A stretch of 64,000 nucleotides of DNA from Streblospio benedicti (taxonomy: Eukaryota; Annelida; Polychaeta; Spionida; Spionidae): positions 12,969,265 through 13,033,264 of the forward strand of contig CM032669.1 in the NCBI GenBank assembly GCA_019095985.1, read 5' to 3'. This document shows positions 11,501 through 26,500 of this stretch, one piece after another; position 1 is the stretch's first letter; each line of letters opens with the position of its first letter. The notes under the pieces are model-generated. The model worked only from the letters and a program-made list of their open reading frames with translations, was not told the origin of the DNA and did no database searches. The translations under genes were made by a program, and so were the position numbers.

Positions 11501-14500
11501 TGTCAGTGGAGTGGGCTTCTTGCCACCAGAGAGCAGGTAATGCAGGTCATGTATTGTATTTAGACACTGCAGAATATCCTATTTAATTGATACTATATAC
11601 ACTAGATACGGTTTATCTCGACGTTGAAGGGAGGTGAAGAAAATTTTGAGATAGCCAATATTCGACGTAACCAGATTGACTGAATTTTACATTGCAAATG
11701 GAGATAAAACAAGTGAATGAGCATTACAGACTTATCCATCACCTACACATGTCATAATGGCTTCATTAACGCCCTTTTTAATCATCCTTATATATTTTGT
11801 GCTTTTCATTTAATTCAGAGATTATTAGGAAAATGTATATTGTAGAGTTTAGACAATGCGTATGCGTGCAGTATGAAAGATTCTGCAGACCAACCATGCA
11901 TTTATGAAGCATGACTTCAACAAAATGGCTTGTGTTTGGTTAATGAAGATATCCTCCGATGATAAGTGCAGTTAACAGATAATTGCCAGTACTTCATGGG
12001 TAAAATAAACCTATGTATCAAGTGATTACTTAGTACTAACAGGTCTTATCTATTGTACTCAACTTACCAAAGTGTTAGCTTTCGGTTAACCCATTCGTAT
12101 CGGGATGTCCCTTGAGGGACATTTTTACGCACGATTTTGCACTGAAAAGTCCCCGGATTATAGCCGTTTTCAAATATATAAACAGAGGCGTCATGATGCC
12201 GGGATTTAGACTAGTGACAACATAAATTTACCTTTACATTTCGATGTAAATTTTGTGGAAGTGAAGCACGGTTTCATAATATTAACGCATCATTTGTAGA
12301 TATATCTGCACAAGAAACACGTGATTTACACTGCGAAATTCAAGCTCAAAATACTCTAATTTTGACAAAAATTACCCCAACAAGTTCTATACCATATTGA
12401 AAAAAATTTCTTTTCTTTTCATTGAAAATGAGGCTGATATATTTTTCTATGGCGTCATTGGAAAAAGCCACTTAATATTCATTACTCCAAATAAGGACTT
12501 TTCCATTAATACTCAGCCTCGGTGGCACACCGTTCGTTGTCACCATAAACCCGCATTTTTCTCTGCATTGATAACGGCTAATGAAGAATATACTCTTGAT
12601 CGCATCGTGCTGTGATCGGTGTAGGATTTGACAGCGTGTGATAAAGGCTAATTTTCTATTGAAAAAGGCGCCATGGTTAAGTTGGTTGAAGGTAAGATAT
12701 TTTTTTAAAACAAATGGATTGTCATCGTCACAGTAACATACCCATCACAAATTCACTTGTCGGATCAATTATAAACCGATTATGAAGTCATGGACGAAAG
12801 GATATTTCTCAATTACCATGCATTGTTTTATAATTCGTCTTTCTAAAGTGTATATTCTCGAACCTGTCATTTTTAATGGAGGCCGGCAACAGCCTCATGT
12901 TTGGAAAATATTCTAGACAAATATAGCCATATTCCTATTACTGGGTCGTGAAAATAAGAAACTCTATGCGATTCTGAATACACGTGTACAATTAATGTAA
13001 AAAAATAAGCATATGTAGGCCCCAGAGAAGTTATTGTCTTTAACGTAAAACTGTCAAATGGCACTGTTCGCTAGTGTTTACATTACGTGTTGACGTTTTG
13101 CGTATGCCGATATGAATGGGTTAATAAAGGCTGTGTCTTTTGGCCGCCAAATTACGAATATGCGCGGTAGTTAACTGATTGCGTTCTAACCTGTGGTGTA
13201 TTATCACAGTGGTGAGATTTTTCACAAGGGAACTTCTCAAGGTAGCCATATTTATGTGCTTGAGGGAGATAGCTATGCACTTGACATAAGCAAAAAATAT
13301 TTTGTTACTTTGATTTGTTTATTTGATAAATAAACCAGTGAAAAAGAAAATATATTACTAAACAATAAATTTGAGATAACCAACTAAAGGATAATTCGTA
13401 ATAAGCAATATCGACATAGTGAAGTTTCACTGTATTCAGAGTGAAGAGAAAAAATACACATTCATAGTGGAGGTTCATCAGATCCAAACACAAGGAGATA
13501 TGGGATTGGGACAAGGGCATAAAATTCTATGGTAACTGTTGTAAACGTCCATTTCAAGTATTAACAGTTACTTTAACATAGCAAGAGAAAATGATGAAAA
13601 TTAACCCCAGGTACATCTGTTATTATTATTTAGCAACGAACTTTGTTCATGCTAAATGATTATGGGGTGATTAGTGAGTTGGGGGGTGGCGGGGGGGTAG
13701 AGGTTGCTTCAAAGTAAATTTATATATGTTTCTATTAGAAGGGATTTTCGAGATTTTTGTTTTTTGGTGGAAATCGTATTGAATTACGTCAGGCCCGAAA
13801 ATTTGGCAGTTCTTTAATTTTACAACATTTAATCTTTATCATCACTAAGAAATAAATATAGTGATGTCGTTGTTGTGATATATGTATTTTATTCTGCATT
13901 TGTTAGGTGGCCAAAATCTAACTTCATGGGAGAATTTAATTCGATGTTTGCATACTTTAAACGCTATAATTTCACTCGTAATAAAAGCAACATACTGCGT
14001 TTTACCCGAAATCAGCGTACACCAGCAGGATAAAGTTCATTGACATAAAAAAATCAAAATATATTGTTACCTGCACCAGCGGTTGCATAAAAGGTTCTAT
14101 TATTCAAAGTATTGATGCTGATTCTTATTATCACACTTTGAGACCATAATATTGTACATATTTTAAGAAATCTATCGAATACTCCCCAGATCAAGATGAC
14201 AATAATGCTCTTTATTATCGCCCGGTCAACTATCTGCGTATCGAAAAGCGATGTTACTAATCTGCAACAACGATGCGGCGGCGGCTTGACTAAGGCTGAT
14301 TCTCTGAAACCAGCATACATATGCATAAATTATGATAATGAGCTTGTGTAGCGCTACTCTTAATTGCATCGCAGTATGGTCGGTGTTGCCATGTTTCGAT
14401 TGTGTAATAAGGCTAATCATTGATTACTTTTGTAATACGCATCATTTTCGTGTAAGCCCCACGGTAAAAAAGNNNNNNNNNNNNNNNNNNNNNNNNNNNN

Positions 14501-17500
14501 NNNNNNNNNNNNNNNNNNNNNNNNNNNNNNNNNNNNNNNNNNNNNNNNNNNNNNNNNNNNNNNNNNNNNNNNACGATCAAATGTAGTATCAATTCAGAAT
14601 GTAGCTCGAAAGCTTCAGCCTCAGCTGGATGCATCTATTCTTCAAGATGAATGGAAACTCTACCAAGCAATGTTGATGTTAACCAACTGCAAGGAATCAA
14701 AGACATCGAAGAATACCGGAATGCAATTTTCCAGCTGAACTCTGTTAACGGAAAGAGTCTTTACCAATTTCTTCACCTGGTAGTTAAAAGTGGCTCAAAC
14801 TAATGCAGAATTAGAGAGAAGTCTTTCAATCAATGCACGAGTTGTTACCAAAGAAAGAGCCTCTCTGGGCGAAAGTACAATAACTGCATGAAAATAAAAA
14901 TACACTTGCTGAGAGTGAAGAAGATCTGGCTCAGAAGGAGTCATTAGCAAGGGCAGAATTGGATGCTGCAGATGAATTACTTAATGACGCAACCTCAAAA
15001 TTGCATGATGCTCTCTCTGGCACCACTGTAAACAAAGTGAGAATGTGGCTACCATGATGCTGGATACCACCAAAACTAAAAGGGAACAACCCCTGCAGCA
15101 TCTAAAGAAAATAAGAAGTAAACAGAGATCATTGGAGAACAAAACTCACAAGTTGTTGGACAAAGCCAAACCCCAACAGCATTCAACTACCTCAAAAAAG
15201 AAATCTAATGGAAAAAAAAATCTGATGCCGCACCTGCAAAGAAGGCGAAAAAAGCTGGATCAAAAATATATATATGTGAACATTATCATTCAGTTATGTT
15301 AAATGATCATAATGATGTTTTTGGTATTATTTCAAGTCTTTGAAAAAAAAATATATAAAAGACAAGGAATTTTATGTATGCTAGTAATTGCAGTCAAAAG
15401 AACACATTTATTCCCACGTACATTCATTGTAATTATGTAGTATTTCGTCAGCATATAGTGTACATTTTGTTTTTCTTTGTTTCCTGTGGTGGACCGGGAT
15501 CGCGGAAGGGTATTGGGAGACCATCTTTTTAAAAAATATATTCCTATTTCACGTATATTTTTCAAGTGAAATTCCTATTTCGTTCCTATTTTTTGACAGT
15601 TGAAATTCCTATTTTCCTATTTTCTAAACTCCTTTGTTCACTTGACGCCCTTCAATATGATTCTTTAGATTATGTGAGTAAAATTCTTCTTTCTGAGGAT
15701 GGTGTTACTACAGAAAATATGTCTTGGTCTGCATATTTTGCTTCAAACACAGCTTATGTAAAACCATCTGCCGTAACCTCATTGCTCCCAATGTTTCGTG
15801 ATAATGCCCATTCTTTGGCAATGGTTAAGCATGGGATGGATGTGATCAAACGAGCTACACAACAAGTAAACCCTGGTCAAATTCTAGTGTTAACAGTCGA
15901 TCAGCCTTTGTACACTATTGCAAAAAAAAAATCAGTAGTCATTACCTGATATTTATGGCGAAGTAAAGTATGTAATTCTTATGGGAGGGTTGCACATTGA
16001 AATGGCTATGCTTAATGCCATGGGTAAATGGTTAGATGGTAGTGGATGGGCATTGATTCTGAACAATGCAAATGTTACAACCGAAGGTAGAGCTGACAAT
16101 GTCATTAAAGGTGGAAATACTTCTCGTTCACAATGGGCACACCAAATTTCTGTAGCTGGACTCCATCATATGATGAAAGATGCATATACTGCATATAAAG
16201 ATACACATGATACCACAGACTTTCTTTGTTTTGATGAATGGCTATTGAAAATGGAAAGTATGTATCCTAATTTTTATTTCTGGAGCAAAACTATGGATAT
16301 GGAAAATCTATTTCTTCAGTTCTTAAAAGCAGAGCGCCAAGGTGATTATACACTTTATAGGTTGTCTCTAGAACAATTTCTTCCTTGGTTTTTTATCACC
16401 ACAATTATGCCAGATGGCTTACAGTGCATATCCATGACCTTTCACGCATTGGATCTACTTGCCCTAACATTCATGAAGAATTATGTCTGGTAATTTCGTA
16501 ACTAGTAAGGCAGGCCACAAATTTTCTCTATTCATTGTGCCGAGCCACGCCCCTTTTTACGTCAGCCAGCCAATCAGCGAGCGGCCTCATACAAACATAC
16601 GCAGGTGCGCTATCATGGTCTCACAAGCTTTATCTCCCCCCGTAGTAAACAGTGAGAAATTGTCATATTTTGACACCAGATTTTTGAATGAAAATGTGCT
16701 AAACGTCTTAATTTTTCAGTTGGGATGCACTACCTTTCCTCTTTCCTACATTGTATCCAATGTATACCTATCAATTATCGATTTAGAAGAGTTATGACGT
16801 TGTAGTAAAAACACTACCGCACACTGTCATTGGCATTTTGACAGTTTTACGTCTGAGACAATACGGTTTCTGGTGCCTTCAATTTCATAAATACTTAATT
16901 TTTTACATAAATTGACCAGATGTACTCAGAATATAGTATCACATCTTTATGTAGACTGTTATGTAGACCGGTCTTATTTTCAATATCTAGTTATAGGAAT
17001 ATGGTTTTATAAGTCTAGATTATCTTCCAAACATGTAGGTGGTGTCGCCCTCGATTCAAAAAGACCGGTTCGTGGCACACTTTAGAAAGACGAATTTCTA
17101 AAAGTTCTCTTACTCGTAAAATAATATGACTGATTTGAGTCATCATAAAGGGTACAGATGATACGAAAGTGAACATAAAACAGCTTACTTGGTTGAAAGA
17201 CTATAAAAACGTCTCCAAATATATGTGTCGTGTGCGTACAGCCGTGTAAGCTGTCAAAATTCTTCATCGCCAACACACACGCGCAAATCACTGTGATTTT
17301 CAAACAATGTGCTTGATTTGAGAAATATCCTTTCGTCCATGACTTCATAATCCGTTTAAAATTGATCCGACATGTGAATTTTTGATGGGTATGTTATTGT
17401 AAGATGATAATCCATTCGTTTCACAAATAATATCACTCTTTGGGGATTTAAAGGTGACGCCATTTGTATGTCACATTAGCCTTTATCACACGCTGTTATT

Positions 17501-20500
17501 TGTCAACACTGATCATAGCGCGATGCGATTAAGAGTAGCGGCTCAAAAAACCCGATATCACGGGACTTCATTTGGTAGTGGAAGCAAAAAGATGGAAAAC
17601 TAAATGCTCCAGCAAATCGTTATTATCAATGATTTCTGAGAATACTTCTGGTATGTTGTACAACAGAGGTTACCAAATTCATCCCAAGTTAAGAGTAAGA
17701 AGATTAGCACAATTTTAGTACAATATTCTTGGGTAGAAAGTCATCAATTTCTCTCTATTTACTATGGGCGATAGGAATGTTTGTGAGACCTACGTGGTAG
17801 CATTGACAAATCCAGAAAAGGGGGCGGGGCATCGAAACTATGAATTACCTGACAATCAATTTCATGAGCAATTGAATGCAATGGTCAAAGGTGATGGTGT
17901 AGCTACTGGACTTACAGAAAACCCAACTGCACTCAGGCGATGGATGGTCGCTGGCCCTGACATTGCTTCTCTGGTGTCCGAGTATAATGACAAATTATTA
18001 AATAAGATTCCCCATGAAAATCATCATGAGCAATGTGCACATATTCATGCAAGTTTTCACAAAGCACCATCGAACTTTGTTCATACAAATGTAGTTTTGA
18101 CCAATTCGGAAATCCTTTTAAAGATGAGGCTAAATCACTGTACAGTATTAGTGCAAAGAAAATTGTTTCTGAAGAAAGTCTATCATCCATGAAGGGTGCA
18201 TACCAGCTCGGTGTAGTACAAGCAAGATCTATGCATTCCAAGTGAAAGAATGCTGACAATTTTTACAACACATTTTCACATAATAAACTTTGTTTGGAGG
18301 AGCAGACCTTGATTCTTTCTTTTCTCATGAAAATCATGCATGGCCTCCTCCACTGGCAAATCATAATAGCATGCACCAAGGCAACAAAGCAGACCTCCTG
18401 GATTGCCTTGAGCAGCTAGTAACAAGACCTTCAGATTGCCCGTTAGTAAATGGTAAAATATTTGATGGTGCTGCATTAGTTCATTCTCTTGACTGAAAGG
18501 ATTCTACCAAAGAAATGAAAACATTTGAGGATTATGCCAAACAAGTTGTGATTCCATATCTGACCAAACATCTGCGATCTGTAGAAAGAGTTGATGTTGT
18601 GTGGGACATTTACAAGAGTGATAGCTTAAAATCTCCGACAAGGGCAGTAAGAGGGTCTGGTACACCGATTCATGTTTCAAACACAACAAAAATACCAACC
18701 AACTGGAAAGGCTTTTTGAGAGTTGATGAAAATAAGATGGGCATCTTTCTCTTTTTTGGACAAGCTATCAAAAACAGTAATATCCCTGAAGGGAAGCTAC
18801 TAGTGTCCACTTTGGAAGAAGGTATTGTTTGTGCTCCATGTGACCAACTTACATCTGTCGACATCATTGATCCATGTTCTCATGAGGAAGCTGGTGTGTA
18901 CACACGCATGCTTCTTCATGCATCACACATGTTTGCAAGATGTTTTGAGCAAAAAAAATATGCATTCATGCTACAGATACAGACGTGCTTGTTTTAGCTA
19001 TAGCCGTGGCCAGCAAATTATCAACAATAGAATTATGGCTTGCTTTTGGTCATGGGAACCATTTTCGCTATATTTCGGCTCATGACATTGCTCATATTAA
19101 AGCTAGGTAGTGCTGTTTCTCCAGGTTTACCATTTTTTCATGCATTGACAGGTTGTGACACGGTATCATCATTTTCACATGTTGGTAAAAAAACTGCTTG
19201 GAATATTTGGCGAGCTTCACCTGCAACATGGCACACCCCTTTCACCTATTTCTTGCGCTAAATTGCAATGCATTACCAGTATTCAGAAGTTGATGCATCT
19301 TCCTAGTTCCAGATAAAGGATTTGCCTCTGGTTTGTTGCTTCGTACTACATCATCCGTCTTACGAACAAAAATTGATGAATGGAGACAGTTTTTTCTCTG
19401 TGGTTGATTTGGAAGCCATGAGCCAAATGTTCAAAAAGACTCAGCATCTATTACCTTCCCTGTAAGCATCGTCCGATGGCATGAATTTTTTACAACATCC
19501 CCAATTCTGTCACATACGGTACATTTTTACACATACATCATTAGTTTCTGGTGACTTTCGACATTTACTTTTGTGTACAAATGCTGTCTTGCGCTGTTAC
19601 TGGGCTGCGCACCAATCTGTCCACTGATACACTTTTCCCACATTTTTTTGAGTTCTGTTATAATGTGAAAAGTTTTCTCTTCGAAACCTTAATTTCACTA
19701 AGGTAGAGTCATGCTTTAAATCATCGCTCATACATGTTACAGAGTGCTTGACTAGATATTCAGGTTCTTCGATTTTCTACTTATAATAGCACATTATAGG
19801 GTGTATAGCTACAAGGTTTTGATCAAAGAAAGCGCTTTGCACTTCATTTTGAAAGACACGTTTATAATTTTTTGAGAAATCCATAACCATCATTAACTCA
19901 TCTGCCTTCAGTTGGTCGTAAAATTAAGCTTGCTGGATCTGTTGCCTTTCTGCACGAAATTTATATGATGGATATTCATGAAGAGATTTTTCCAAATGTT
20001 TTGCGAAGTCTTTGAAGTCAATTTTGTTTTGTTTTGCATGTTATTATCTTTTTCTTGTTGTTGTCAACGCACTTTTCTTTAGCATAAGTTCCCATTTGTT
20101 CCGATCAAATTTATCTGTAGCACGTAGTTTTTCCTCAATAACTCTCAAGTATTCTCGGACAATGATCAGCGTGCGACTCATATATTGGTCCCGCCATGCA
20201 TTTGTCCCGCAAAGTGATGTCCGCTCCCACCCAGCTCCTGCGATGACTTTTAATATTCTGTCCACTCCCGCCCCGCTCCCACGACACATTTAATATTCAT
20301 CCTGCAGCAGTCCCGCGACAATCATGCAACAGTCCGGCATTCATTTTTGATCTTCCTGCAAGTCCCGCAATAGTACCGCAATATTTTCCCTTGTTATTAT
20401 CTACTATGACCACATTGATTTTCATGTTTGTGACTGAGCCTTTACTAAGGTAGTCTTCTATACATACCGTCTATTCACGTATAAAAGCCCCTGGGCGTTT

Positions 20501-23500
20501 ATTCAAAAAAGCGCTGTTTTGGGGAATATTTCAAACTGAAAAAAGGTTCACTTATAGGCCCAGGGGCGTAAGTTTGAACCTTAAGCCCACCCCCATTTTG
20601 GCGATGAATAAGCATTGGATTATTTAGAAATGGAGAGCTAACATAACCTCAATCATGAACTCGTACGGTATATCCTTCAAGATCTATGTGGGCGGTGATG
20701 AGTGACATGAAGATTTACAATGTGCGTGAAGCTTGCCTGTTGATACAATTGGTAGTCATTGGCGTTATGTCTATTGTATAAATAATATCTTAGTATTCTC
20801 TATTGGTTTATTGCATTTCATAACTCGATAGTGTAATTAAAACGTTTTTATTTCAATGCTGAATCAATCGGGGAAGAAGCATCATCTCATCTCTTACAGT
20901 AAGTTACTAGTCCGCATTTCGTAGGAGCTTTAATAGGCCCAACCACGTTACACAATAAGATGATCTATATATGGGTGCAAACTGTTGCTTTCGTTTTTGC
21001 TGCAGTATGCGCGGCGGGACATTTGAACTACTGAGCATTCGCACTGGCACACGGAAACATGCTTGTGTATATTTTCCACATCAAAATAAAAGTAAGTTAT
21101 TTCTATTTTCTGGCAAGCATTCGTAATAGATTGGTTGAATAGCGTTACTAATAGATTATACATCGCTATATTTGAGAATGACAATCAACAAATGCGATAT
21201 TCAACAGATTTGACACCCAGAATCACGGGAAACGTGCACGACTTAGCGATGTCGCAGATGATGAAAGCAGTAGATCTATACATGTGATTGAAGTTTCTTT
21301 CATAGTAAAAAATACGTAATGACATATACGCCCAGGAAAGTTAATTTCGGTGAAATTACCGTGCCAAAATAAAGTCAGTTTTGTTGGTGGATAAAGAAAT
21401 TCAGTTCATCATATCGAAACCTTAAGCCCATGTTCGATGTTAGGCCCAGGGGCCTTTATACGTGAATAGACGGTACTACACAGAAATCAGAGAATATAAC
21501 AAGCCGGTTATCATTGAATTTTATTTGTAGGCTGTATGTTCCTACAACCATGCATTATTATACAAAAAACATTGAAATTGATAAAACAATATACACATCA
21601 GTACAGTCCATTAAACTCTATAAACACATTACTGTACATCTAAAACTATACAATCACAACAATTACATGTACAACACTAATCACTAGGGTGCTTTTGTTT
21701 CGCAGAATTTAGCCGTAAAAATCTATCCTTTCAGTCTGTTTTGTCTTTCAGATACAGTGATTAGACAGATGATACAAAATTTCGTTCACTGGGTGATGAT
21801 GTTGGAATCAGTGCCAAAACTTTTCTGGCTATCTTAACTAATTGTGGATATTTAGTGGTGTTATGTTTCAACTACTTCAAAATATTATCAGGCATTATGT
21901 TTTCTGTTACAACACATTTCTTATATTTTTCTAATTCATTTGTTTCCTGCTCAACAATGTCTTCGCAATCACTAAGTTCATATTTTGCCATTTTTGCTGG
22001 TGGTTGAGATGGCGTCTGTGGCATGGAGGCCATGTTCCCTTCAGCCTCCACATAGCAGGGCTGCCAAGTAGTACGGATGTGGCCGTATTCGTATGAATTT
22101 GAGGGTCAGAATACGGGAGTACAGATCAGTACACTGTAGAGTATGGATTTCAGTGGTTATGAGGATAAATAAATAAATGTAATGTTTTTATCCGAACGAA
22201 TTTGATGGATTGACTCATCGGTGTCGATGAATGTCTTGTCTCCTGCTCCTATGTAATTGGTACAGGGAGCAAATACCTGCACACAGGGTGATTGAAGTGG
22301 TGATAGGTTGTGCATGCCCGTCAACACTATTCCTATTAATCAGCTCTTGGTACAGGATCGGACACCGAAACATTCACCTACTGATTAAAGGCATGGGAAG
22401 TTTTTCTTAGCGAGGCTTGGTGTCGCCACAGTGTAGTATTACACTTAGACAGTGGCGACACACTGTGTGAAGGTCGGCAATGCAGTGGCAGACGTACGAC
22501 GTAACAGTCTTGGCGACACTGTGTCTGCCGTGGACGGTCTGACGTGAACTCACGACGCAGGCAAATCACGTTTTGTAGTCCTGCGTGCTAACTACTGTAC
22601 CATCGATATCCCATTTGAACTTGGCAGTGTCATTGGTTTATTTATTTATTTATTTCGCCATATGTACAGAAATATTAATGATATAAAATTCATGCAATTT
22701 ACAATAATCATAAAAACGCAAAATATTTAAAAACACATAAGTAGTAATATAAATGGCTGGGGAGGAAGGAAGTGGATTACTTGATTTAGTTCCTCCCCAT
22801 GTGTAGAATACTTTTATAACTTTAAAATCACAGTAGTATTTGTATCACAGAATGATTACAAGTTACAGAAACAAGTCACCGTAGGCCTATAACTTGTGCG
22901 AAATACAGATTGAATAAAGTAACATTTTGATTAATTGTAAATTATATTTCCCTGTACAATAATCCTTAAATAGTTTTTTATGAGTGAAATAAGTTTTAGC
23001 TATTTTAACATCAGTAGGTAAATTTTTCCATAAATTAGCACTATCATATTGAAAAGTACTTTTAGAATAATTAGTTTTAATTTTACATGTAACTCTGAAA
23101 TCACTTTTGTTTTGTGTGTTATAAGAATGAATATCAGTACCTTTATAGAGGTTTGTCCAATATAGATTTGGCAAATCACCTATTGTTATTTTAAATACAG
23201 TTGAACAGATCTTGAATTTATAGATATCTTCTACTTTTAGAATTTTATACTTCTTGAATAACGGAGATGTATGTTCTCTCCTTCTTATTCCACAATTTAT
23301 TCTTATTATTTTCTTCTGCAGTACAATTACTGTGTTTAAAATATTAGCATTGGCTGTTCCCCAGACTATAGTACCATACTGAATATATGAATATACAAAT
23401 GAATAATACAATTGAATTAAAGAGTTTGTGTCCATTACCTCCCTAGCGTTTGCTATTTAATAAAAACTTTTACCAATTTTATTACAGACATGATCTTAAG

Positions 23501-26500
23501 TGATATTTCCAAGATAACGTCTTGTCAACAATGACACCAAGAAAGTTAGTTTTAGCAGCCTCATTGATAATAGTACTATTAATATAAATATCCATTGAAT
23601 TAAGACTATTTTTAATTAGTTTTCTTTACATTAAGAGAGAGTGTTCGCACAAAACCAGATATATAGCTTTTTTAGTTCTTCGAAATTGCTCACTCTGCCC
23701 TTATCTTCAATCTCTTCAGATTTCGCAAGTGCTTTAGCAGCCATAGGTTCTACTTTTGGTTTCTTCAATGTTGTGTCCATTGGTTCCGCTGGCCTCTTCG
23801 AGCCCTTTCCTTTCTTGACTGCATTTCCATCTGTGGTCAAATTTTTCTTTTTTCTTATTTTCTTTCACACCTTTTCCTCCTTGTCACTTCCATCACAGTC
23901 ATCTTGCCTCTTCCTGAAGTGAATATACTTAAAAGGTGAATAGCGCACCTGCCAATGTATTTATTTTTTTCATTATTTTTTATTTTTTTCAACCACAGAC
24001 GATTGTCAAGTTATTTTAGAAGCCCTTGAAATCTATATATATATAAAATGTATGTACATTGTATGTAAGTTTATTAACATGATGAAAAAATAAAGTTATT
24101 CTTAAAACTACTAAAATGATGATGGTTAAAATGCTGCCATGGTAATAGAAATAAAAATTATAATCCTCTTAAAAAACTAAAAAACTCTTAAAACCTCTAT
24201 AAAAGCTACACAGTCAATGCTTATCTATACTAGCTAAATAAAGACCGTAGCACAGATCGGAGTGTTAAAACGTCCTGTTATGTTACTAGTAGATCTACTA
24301 ATCTACTATGTGCCAGGATGAGGATGAGGGATGCAGCTATTTCTGCTGCTGCTGCTGTTGTTGCTGTTGTTGCTCCTGCTCCTGCTGATCTTGCTCCTGC
24401 CCCTGCTTCTGCTGCTGCTCCTGCTGCTGCTCCTGCTGCTGCTCCTGCTTTTAGAATTTTATACTTCTTGAATAATGGAGATGTATGTTCTCTCCTTCTT
24501 ATTCCACAATTCATTCTTATTATTTTCTTCTGCAGTACAATTACTGTGTTTAAAATATTAGCATTGGCTGTTCCCCAGACTATAGTACCATACTGAATAT
24601 ATGAATATACAAATGAATAATACAATTGAATTGAAGAGTTTGTGTCCATTACCTCCCTAGCTTTTGCTATTAAATAAAAACTTTTACTAATTTTATTACA
24701 GACATGATCTTAAGAGATATTTCCAAGATAACTTCTTGTCAACAATGACACCAAGAAATTTAGTTTTAGCAGCCTCATTGATAATAGTACTATTAATATA
24801 AATGTCCATTGAATTAGGACTATTTTTTGTTTGTTTACAGTGAAATACAATATAATTAGTTTTCTTTACATTAAGAGAGAGTGTTCGCACAAAACCAGAT
24901 ATATAGCTTTTTTAGTTCTTCGAAATTGCTCACTCTGCCCTTATCTTCAATCTCTTCAGATTTCGCAAGTGCTTTAGCAGCCATAGGTTCTACTTTTGGT
25001 TTCTTCAATGTTGTGTCCATTGGTTCAGCTTGCCTCTTCGAGCCCTTTCCTTTCTTGACTGCATTTCCATCTGTGGTCAAATTTTTCTTTTTTCTTATTT
25101 TCTTTTTCACCTTTTCCCAGTGTTTTAAACTCGCGGGAATAAGTTCGGGTCGAGCAGGGCCCGTAACTTTAATTAGTTGGGGGCCCTGGTCATAAGTTTA
25201 GGGCCCTGCTGTGATATGTGTTTGAAATGTTAGCATAAGAAAGTGATTGCTTTTATAGACACATATTTGAACATGATAAAGTATGGAATTTACACCAATA
25301 TTCACCAAAATAGTTGAGGGACAGCAGGGCCCTCAAGTCCTAAAAGTTAAGGGCCCTGGTCAAAAGATGGGGGCTCAGGGCCCTCGGGCCCCCTACTATT
25401 TCAAACACTGCTTTTCCTCCTTGTCACTTCCATCAGAGTCATCTTGCCTCTTCCTGAAGTGAATTTACTTAAAAGGTGAATAGCGCACCTGCCAATGTAT
25501 TTATTTTTTTCGTTATTTTTTATTTTTTTCAACCACAGACGATTGTCAAGTTATTTTAGAAGCCCTTGAAATCTATATATATATAAAATGTATGTACATT
25601 GTATGTAAGTTTATTAACATGATGAAAAAATAAAGTTATTCTTAAAACTACTAAAATGATGATGGTTAAAATGCTGCCATGGTAATAGAAATAAAAATTA
25701 TAATCCTCTTAAAAACCTAAAAAACTCTTAAAACCTCTATAAAAGCTACACAGTCAATGCTTATCTATACTAGCTAAATAAAGACCGTAGCACAGATCGG
25801 AGTGTTCAAACGTCCTGTTATGTTACTAGTAGATCTACTAATCTACTATGTGCCAGGATGAGGATGAGGGATGCAGCTATTTCTGCTGCTGCTGCTGTTG
25901 TTGCTGTTGTTGCTCCTGCTCCTGCTGATCTTGCTCCTGCCCCTGCTTCTGCTGCTGCTCCTGCTGCTGCTCCTGCTTTTAGAATTTTATACTTCTTGAA
26001 TAATGGAGATGTATGTTCTCTCCTTCTTATTCCACAATTCATTCTTATTATTTTCTTCTGCAGTACAATTACTGTGTTTAAAATATTAGCATTGGCTGTT
26101 CCCCAGACTATAGTACCATACTGAATATATGAATATACAAATGAATAATACAATTGAATTGAAGAGTTTGTGTCCATTACCTCCCTAGCTTTTGCTATTA
26201 AATAAAAACTTTTACTAATTTTATTACAGACATGATCTTAAGAGATATTTCCAAGATAACGTCTTGTCAACAATGACACCAAGAAATTTAGTTTTAGCAG
26301 CCTCATTGATAATAGTACTAATAATATAAATGTCCATTGAATTAGGACTATTTTTTGTTTGTTTACAGTGAAATACAATATAATTAGTTTTCTTTACATT
26401 AAGAGAGAGTGTTCGCACAAAACCAGATATATAGCTTTTTTAGTTCTTCGAAATTGCTCACTCTGCCCTTATCTTCAATCTCTTCAGATTTCGCAAGTGC

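Noticed and set aside
24318-24649. Poly-Ala or poly-Leu open frames through the CTG tracts (also near 25.9 and 27.1 kb)
   Set aside because: They arise from the triplet repeat and run into LINE sequence. No start, splice or protein context supports a gene.
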